The notes below the pieces were generated by a model. It was not told where the DNA came from, made no database searches, and worked only from the letters and a program-made list of their open reading frames with translations. Positions 57,793 through 64,000 of a stretch of DNA of 64,000 nucleotides are shown one piece after another. Source of the stretch: Pegoplata infirma (taxonomy: Eukaryota; Arthropoda; Insecta; Diptera; Anthomyiidae); NCBI GenBank assembly GCA_963921195.1, contig OY992537.1:80613287-80677286 (forward strand). Reading direction: 5' to 3'. The position numbers and the translations under genes were made by a program. Positions within the stretch are counted from its first letter, which is position 1. Each line of letters opens with the position of its first letter.

Positions 57793-58413
57793 CGCTCAAC
57801 ACTCATTTTCCGGTTTGAATTCTGATGATCAATTTTTGTAGACTTTGATCTCATGATTCCAAATCTGTTCTCCAAATTTTTCCATCACGTCTGTTGAAAA
57901 TGCGAAAAATTACGATTTTTACATTTTTTGAAAGCCTGCACAGCAGCCTTTCAGTGAAATACAGATCTGGTATAAAGCGCAAAAGTAGAATTTGTCTGTG
58001 GTCTCCAACAAAGAAAACATTTTATTTTCAAATTATTGAGTTTGCTTGGTTTACCTTGTGTTTTAAACTGATACTGTTAAAATTAGAATTTTTGGAAAAT
58101 TTACTTTAGTTTTTTTAAATTTTTTTAAGGTTTAATGGTTTTAAAAATCTTTAAGATGATTATGATTGATCGTTCGGTTTTTGTTTGAGAGCCTTCTAAA
58201 AATGGTGCTTTTCTAATTTTTTTCACAGTGTTTTTTTTTAATAAATGTTTGGCCAATAATAGTGCAACAACTTCAATTTTTTTTATCCTATTTTTAAGAT
58301 CATAGTTCAATTCTACTTTAACGCTTTATATCAGATTTTGATTCAGCCAGTCAAAATCTTAAAAAAATATATATGAAACTTCAAACCGGAGAAAAAACAT
58401 TTGATTTGTTGAG
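57793..58413 (-). mobile_element. Uninterrupted copy of the outer foldback at 30.8-34.1 kb
   Basis: CGCTCAACACTCATTTTCCG, TTTTTCCATCACGTCT, GAAAGCCTGCACAGCAGCC and GTCTGTGGTCTCCAACA match the outer parts of the 3.3-kb palindrome in order, on the opposite strand. The right side (TTGGCCAATAATAGTGCAAC, ATTCTACTTTAACGCTTTAT) matches the longer outer part at 30990-31130. The site of the inner foldback (about 58041, ATTATTGAGTTTG) is empty here. Confidence 0.75.
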
Positions 58414-58414
58414 G

Positions 58415-59179
58415 GAGAGCTTCTCACCAACTTTTTCTTTGCGACCCCTTTTCAATATTTAAAATTTTTCGCGACCCCCAAAATAAAAAAAAAAAAAAAT
58501 TAACGTGTACTTTACACTCACAATCAGTTTTTTAAAAAACCTGAAGTAATGGAAAAATTTGAAAACCAAATTTAAAACCAGCATTGAAAGATTAATCGAA
58601 TCCGTGTGGTCAGATCCGAGACGCTTACCAACAATTTAACATTAAAAGCTTCTAAAAAATAAAATTTTTGAAAACTTAGACCTCAATTTCCCAAAAACTG
58701 GAAACCAGGTCCCGAACTACGGCTTTTTATATCGAAACTTACTATCGTCATCCATTTTTTATTTCCGAAAATAAAAGAAAAAACAGATTAGCCTGATCAG
58801 AAATGAAGACATGTTTATCAAGAAAGTATTTTAAGTCCAATTTGGAGTAATGATAAATCTTTTTTCAAAATTATTTACCAATGTTTGCTGTTGATCGAAA
58901 TTTTATTCGATCGCGAATCCGTTATTTGGATCCAGATTATGAATCAGCATTAAAAAGTAAATCGAAAAAAGCGTTCAGATCACAGACGATTCTAAAAATT
59001 TCACAAACAAAGCGCTTTAAAATGCAAAAGAATACGTTTTTGTGAACTTTGGATTTAGTTTTCTCAAAAACCAATCGTTCTAGAAAAATTTGGAACCCAG
59101 ATTCAAAATCAGCATCGAAAACTTAATAGAAAACGAACTGTCAGATCACAGACTCACAAGTAAGGTCTTTCACAGCGCA
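58415..59179. repeat. Intergenic DNA with degenerate direct repeats
   Basis: The phrase AATCAGCATTAAAAAG / AACCAGCATTGAAAGATTAA with GTCAGATC-CAGAC recurs near 58570-58620, 58930-58985 and 59105-59155. The left edge (GCTTCTCACCAACTTTTTCT, TTGCGACCCC) resembles the start of a hAT-type non-autonomous element whose other end may be at 60.5 kb. No gene. Confidence 0.4.
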
Positions 59180-60284
59180 CCCACCGATTGTCCTGAAACT
59201 TAAATATGGGAATAAGGGGGAAAAATAAGAGTTTCCTTTTTTTTAGCTTCCCAATCTCAAAATTAAAAAAGGGTTGCCACCTAACGAAAAATAAGGGCTT
59301 TCGGGAAAATCCGTATAAAAGCCGAACTAACAGGAATTTCTCCAAACCAAAAAATAATTTTGGTAGAGATTATTATATATGATTTTGGCGGTCGTACGTA
59401 TATTCATCTCTATATAAACTACCCCAACGATTATACATTTTTGACAATTACCAACTTAACGAAGCCTAATTTCGACACGATCGATACACCATTGTATAGG
59501 CCTTCAAAAAACCTTTCGACCTGTATAAAATGTTCATATAGTCTCTTCTACAGAAATGGTAAAAACTAGAGATGGGCGCGTGAGTGATTTTTGACTCACA
59601 CTCACTCACGCTCACGGCTGATGTGTTTGAATCACGCACACTCACTAACGAGCATTATTTTTCTACTCACACTCACTCACAATCACGTGAGTAAATTTAA
59701 TACAACTCACACTCACGTGCACTTACGCAAGCTTCACTCACACTCACGTTGACTCACACTTACGAAACTCTTATTTTATACAAAAAAAAAAAATCAAAAA
59801 CTAAAATTTCAAAAATCTTTCAAAATTTTCAGCAAAATTTAAAAGTTCTGTGAAATTTGACATTTTTTTTTTTGCTTTTTTCGGGACGAAATCTTAAGTT
59901 AAGCCAAATTATACAATTTCATGCTACTTTTTTTGATATGAAAGGGAATATGAATAGAAAATAAATCACGCAAACTCACGCAAAAAAATCGACTCACGCA
60001 TACTCACTCACGCAAAAATCTTACTCAGGCACACTCCCTCACGCAATTTTTTTCTCCACTCACACTCACTCACAATCACGTGAGTAAAATTGAATTCAGT
60101 CACACTCACGCGTGATCACGCGTGAATCACGTGAATCACGCTCTAATCTGCTCATGTGCCCATCTCTAGTAAAAACCCTCAAAAAAACAAAAAAAAATGT
60201 GAGATTGGGCAGCTATAAAAAAAAAACAGAACTCTTATTTTGCTCCCCACTTTCCTATATGCAAATTTAAGGACAATCGGTGGG
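59180..60284. mobile_element. Inverted-repeat element containing the hAT-type MITE
   Basis: CCCACCGATTGTCCTGAAAC near 59180 is mirrored by TTAAGGACAATCGGTGGGAT near 60270. Inward, AAAAATAAGAGTTTCC and GCTTCCCAATCTCA pair with AGAACTCTTATTTTGC and GAGATTGGGCAGC. The host spacer is cut by the MITE at 59567-60168. Confidence 0.7.
59567..60168. mobile_element. hAT-type MITE with 8-bp target duplication
   Basis: The element begins TAGAGATGGGCGCGTGAG and ends CTCATGTGCCCATCTCTA, an 11-bp perfect terminal inverted repeat (TAGAGATGGGC) within a longer imperfect one. It is bounded by perfect 8-bp direct repeats GTAAAAAC at 59559-59566 and 60169-60176. An 8-bp duplication and TAGAGATGGG-like ends are typical of the hAT superfamily. 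The 602-bp element is non-coding and is packed with ACTCAC / GTGAGT repeats near both ends. The intact duplication marks it as the youngest dated insertion of this family here. Confidence 0.85.
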
Positions 60285-60465
60285 ATGTCCAGTTATGGAC
60301 ATCCCGGGAAATTAACAACTGCACAGTGATTACGGAGGGACCTTAAGTGATGGAAAAATTACATTTCTTTAATAAAAGTATTTGTATATTTTTATTACAC
60401 AACAATAAAAAAATATTTGTTTTAAATTTACCAAAATTTAGGATTTTATTAAAATTGTTCGCTAC

Positions 60466-60525
60466 CCCCCTGAAACTCTTCCGCGACCCCCTAGGGGGTC
60501 GCGACCCACCGTTTGAGAACCATTG
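60466..60525. mobile_element. hAT-type element terminus with 22-bp palindrome
   Basis: The segment reads GCGACCCCCTAGGGGGTCGC (a perfect palindrome), then GACCCACCGTTTGAGAACCATTG. In complement this gives a GGTTCTCAAACGGTGGGTCG type end, as found at the ends of many animal hAT (Charlie-like) non-autonomous elements. The other end may be at 58415, but no matching target duplication was found. Confidence 0.5.
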
Positions 60526-60579
60526 TTATATAACATACTTAACATTTTCCAAGTTTTGGGACTCACACGTTTTCAATAC

Positions 60580-61015
60580 GTAAAATGTCTCAGAAACTGT
60601 GAGATTATTTTATACGAAAAGTGTTTAGGAATCTGAGATTTTTTCAATTCGAATCTGAGACTTTTTCTATACGAAAAAGGTTTTAGAATTTGAGACTTTT
60701 ACTATACGAAAATCTATGACTTTAATGTCTCAAAATCTAAAACTTTTCTATACGAAAAAAAGCATTAAAGTCTGAGACTTTCTTTATAGAGTCAGCGACA
60801 GTCTTTATGCGAAAATTATCTCAGAATCTGAGTCTTTTTATATGAAAAGTGTCTCAGAATCTGAGACTTTTACTATACGAAAAATCAGAGACTTCTTTTT
60901 TGATGCGACAAAAAAGCTTTAGATTCTGAGACTTTCCTTATAGAGTCTGAGACTTTCTTTATACGAAAACTGCATCCGAGTCTGATACTTTTTCTATACG
61001 AAAAGGCTCTGAGAA
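60580..61015. repeat. Degenerate tandem repeat of TCTGAGACTTTTTCTATACG
   Basis: Units of roughly 45-55 bp contain CTCAGAATCTGAGA-type palindromes and TATACGAAAA. It is the same type of array as at 17.1-17.7 kb, with TATACGAAAA in place of TATAGAAAAA. Confidence 0.8.
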
Positions 61016-62275
61016 TAAATTACAAATAATTTTTTGCAAAGGCAACGTCAAAATAATATGTAGAGTGCCTCTATCAGTGATTGTGAGTGAAGTGCATAAC
61101 TAAAGTCGGCAGCAGTAATATGCAATTGAAACAAATAACTTGTATATTTTAAAGACAAAAACAATAAAAGTTCTAACAATATTTGTTATCTTAAAAAATT
61201 ACAAAATCCGCATTCAATTAAAAATAAACCATTTTTCTTTACTAAAAACTATGTTACTTGAAAGTTACTAAGAATAAGTCGTCATGCCAAAATACCTTCA
61301 CAAGTAAAATGAAAAATATGTAGCTTCAAAATAAAAAATATAACAAAAAATCTACAAGCAGCCAATATATGAAAGTCTAGACATTGTGGTGCCAGGAAAA
61401 AGGATGTACAACAAAAAATTATAAAAAAAATATAACAGGAAATCCATTTAACGTTAAAACTTTTACAAAAAATACAAGGGCACAATATTACTGAATTGCA
61501 ACTTTGTAAACAGAAGGAAAGAAGATACAAATTCCAAAAAAAAAAAAAAAACAATTCATTGTAAAAACGCTATTGAATGGTTTTTGTTTCTTTAAAAACA
61601 ATACCGCAATATCGTAAATATTTAAGAGTAGGATAAAAAAAGTTTTGTTTTTTCAAAGTCTTAACCTTGCCAACTTAATTTTTTTTGTCGGTAAATTTTA
61701 TTCCAAACTAGCAGAATCGCACTCAAAAATATGACATAACAAATGTTTGGGGTTAAATTTCTAAAAAAATAGTTTATAAATTTTCTCACTATTTTGTAAA
61801 ATTTAAATAAAATTTGGAAAATTTTCTTAACTGTAAGGAAAAACCTACTGATTAATTTTTATTAAAAAATAAAAATTGTTTTATTCGACCTTTAAAATAT
61901 TTTATTTGGATAAGGTTTATTCTAGCTCGAGGTAATTATTTCCTTTACTAATTAAAACTGTGATATTCTAATAGAATAATTTTCAAGAAAATTATTTTTA
62001 TGTTTTAAATTTATTTATGTTGTTCATTGGTACAACACTTAATCGTCAAGTGTTTAGGAATTTGTCAGATTAATTTGTCAAGATTATTTAGCAAAATATA
62101 AAACCCTATACAAGTAGCAAAGGGAATTTAAATAACAAACCGATAATGTTCAAATAAAAATATTAAAAGATATTTAATTCTACATTAAAGAAAATTAAAG
62201 AAAATTAAAAATTTGAGGATAATTGTAAAATTTTTAGAAGGATCACGATCGTCTATTGATTGCACATTTTTATTT
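61016..62275. other. Intergenic DNA with one solo repeat arm
   Basis: No gene was recognised. About 61870-61985 is a single arm of the 19.2-kb inverted repeat family (CGACCTTTAAAAT, TTATTCTAGCTCGAGGT). A 90-codon minus-strand frame at 61282-61554 is F- and C-rich with no recognisable family. Confidence 0.5.
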
Positions 62276-63200
62276 TTAGAATCTGTTCTGAAATTTTTAA
62301 TTTTTTAAAAAAGTCAATTTATCAAAGATCGGCCACATTTTTTTTTTTAGTGGAGATGTTTGTTTATTCACACAAAAAAATCCAGGGGGCTTTTTCCGTA
62401 TATTTCGTAAGAATTTCATAAGAATTCTGCAATTCTCTTGTATATTGTTATTGTGTCAACACCGCGTATGAATAACGAATTTTTGGGAAACCAACGAATT
62501 TTCCAAATCGGTTAACAGAAATTTCGTTTTTTTGCAAACCGTTTAACCGGAATTGAAAATTTCCGGTGCGCCGAAAACCAGTATTTTCTCTTGGTTAACA
62601 AGTTTTTTAAATACGCTTAAAAACGAAATTTGTTTGCCAACATTAAGGGTTTACACTCATATTTTATTATATTTTTAAAAGTTTGAGGTAAACTCATTGA
62701 AAATCCGTGACAAAGAAAGTCTAAAATATTGTTTGTCTTCAAGGAGCTTTACTCTAAATCTGGTAAATATTTGTATTTTTATGAGCTATCGATTTCAAGT
62801 TTTTATTTTGTTAATTTATCTTTTTTTAAAAGAAACTATTTATCAAAAACCCGGCCACATTTTTTTTTTTTAGTTTTTTCAAAAAGGTAAGATGTTTGTC
62901 TATACACACAAAAAAAAAATCAGGAGGGCATTTTTCGTATATTTCGCGAAAATTGCATTTGAATATTGTTTTTCATAAAAAATCTGTAATTCTCTTTTAT
63001 TTTATTGTGTCAACACCTCGTATGAGTAACGCATATTTGCGAAACCCACGTTACTCATACGCGGTGTAGACACAATAAAATAAAAGAGAATTACAGATTT
63101 TTTATAAAAAACAATATTCAAATGCGATTTTCTCTAAAAATACAAAAAAAAATGCTCTTCTGATTTTTTTGTGGGCATATCCATATGAGAAATTGCCAAC
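62276..63200. mobile_element. Foldback pair related to the 41-kb family centre
   Basis: Two blocks share GGCCACATTTTTTTTTTTAG, ATGTTTGT and CACACAAAAAAA with the 40.6-41.6 kb and 16.3-17.1 kb elements (62276-62500 and 62835-63190). The second block is a near-perfect hairpin. Its arms at about 62900-63031 and 63049-63175 (GTGTCAACACCTCGTATGAG against CTCATACGCGGTGTAGACAC) enclose a 17-nt loop at 63032-63048. Confidence 0.75.
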
Positions 63201-64000
63201 CGCACAGTGGATTATATAAGGTGTATGCATCTCATAATTGATTTTTGAAAATGTTTGAAATTAACCATAAAACAAGATCTATCGTAAAGCTAAGATGTCA
63301 AGCAATAATTATTTTCAGAAATTATAGTTATTATGTCAACAGAACTATTCGAAAATGGCGACCGAAAACACTACTTTCGACTTTAAAGATTTGGGGAGAT
63401 AAAATTATACCATATTCAAGTGCGTATTTTTAATATTTCTAATTATTTTTTTTTTAGGATTGTAATACCATGTTGGAAAGGGTAACTTGTCCAGATTGTA
63501 TTTTTGTTATGAGCTTTGTATATATTGTTAGCAGCTTTGAAATTTATTCATTTGAAGTATATAATATTTTTTTGCTAACCTACGCAACTTTGAATAGAAT
63601 TTTAACTGTAAGCGCCGTTTCCTCCAATTTAGTTATAACATAGAATTAAAGTTTAACTTATTATCTAAAACACTCAAAAAAATAAAACTGTAAAGTTAAC
63701 AAATTTTTTTTTGTTAACTCGAGTTTACTGGCTCTTTAGCAAATTTTTAGTTAAAATCAGCGTTTTAACTACTTTTTCTAGTTAAGTTCAATTTACGAAA
63801 ATACTAGTTTTGTACAAATTTTGAATTAATTTTTTTTGTTGACTTTAAAACTGAGTTTAGGAATTTTTACTAATCAATTTGCTGATTTTTTGTAACATTT
63901 TTGTCAAGTGAAAAATTTTAAACATTTCTTGTGTAGCCTCCTATGCAAATCTCATAAGTCCTACTTAAGCTGAACTTAATGCTGTGAAAAAAAAAAAAAG
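63201..64000. other. Intergenic DNA, partial repeats at the end
   Basis: No gene was recognised. CACTCAAAAAAATAAAACTG at 63671 resembles the start of the mariner-like MITEs, but the TA and a right end are missing. The last 100 bases (TTTCTTGTGTAGCCTCCTAT, CCTACTTAAG) repeat the segment at 40.15-40.24 kb. A 62-codon frame at 63245-63433 is not supported. Confidence 0.45.

Overview
This window looks like gene-poor, very AT-rich nuclear DNA from a higher fly. The strongest clue is several copies of the dipteran mini-me / DINE-1 type element: a short conserved core between a TA tract and a GTCY tract, with a GGGTATAAAAGATTCGGC-type 3' hairpin. A broken LINE of R1/LOA type and non-autonomous DNA transposons with fly-like ends agree with this. 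The species cannot be fixed from the sequence; a calyptrate (blowfly/housefly-like) genome is a guess. No intact protein-coding gene, tRNA, rRNA or CRISPR array was found.

Layout. 0-3 kb: a mini-me copy and plain intergenic DNA. 3.05-4.53 kb: a 25-bp minisatellite. 4.8-17.1 kb: a run of long inverted-repeat (foldback) elements, one split by a 5'-truncated LINE on the minus strand (7.86-10.18 kb) whose reverse transcriptase/RNase H reading frame carries two stops and a frameshift. This stretch also holds a decayed hAT-like MITE and a TA-flanked mariner-like MITE. 17.1-30.8 kb: a motif-repeat tract, more foldbacks (a composite of about 4.9 kb at 21.7-26.6 kb with a mariner-like MITE in its centre), and a duplicated unit. 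30.8-36.3 kb: a 3.3-kb nested palindrome and a second foldback that share CACTGTGC ends and a TAA target duplication, separated by a short exon-like coding remnant. 36.3-37.8 kb: two tRNA-like segments and a tandem array of about 270-bp units rich in ATGGCGG. 40.6-41.6 kb: a nearly complete foldback that ends at a 200-N assembly gap. 41.8-53.9 kb: an almost perfect 12-kb GACA tetranucleotide array that ends inside a mini-me element. 54-64 kb: intergenic DNA, a tRNA-like segment, more foldbacks, and an intact 602-bp hAT-type MITE with an 8-bp target duplication.

How it works together. There is no operon or pathway here. The window is a layered record of transposition. Foldbacks serve as landing sites for LINE, hAT-like and mariner-like elements, and for each other. 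The mini-me GTCY tract is the evident seed of the giant GACA array. Several palindromes could give long hairpin RNAs if transcribed. Coordinates of repeat boundaries were read by eye and are approximate unless a target duplication fixes them.
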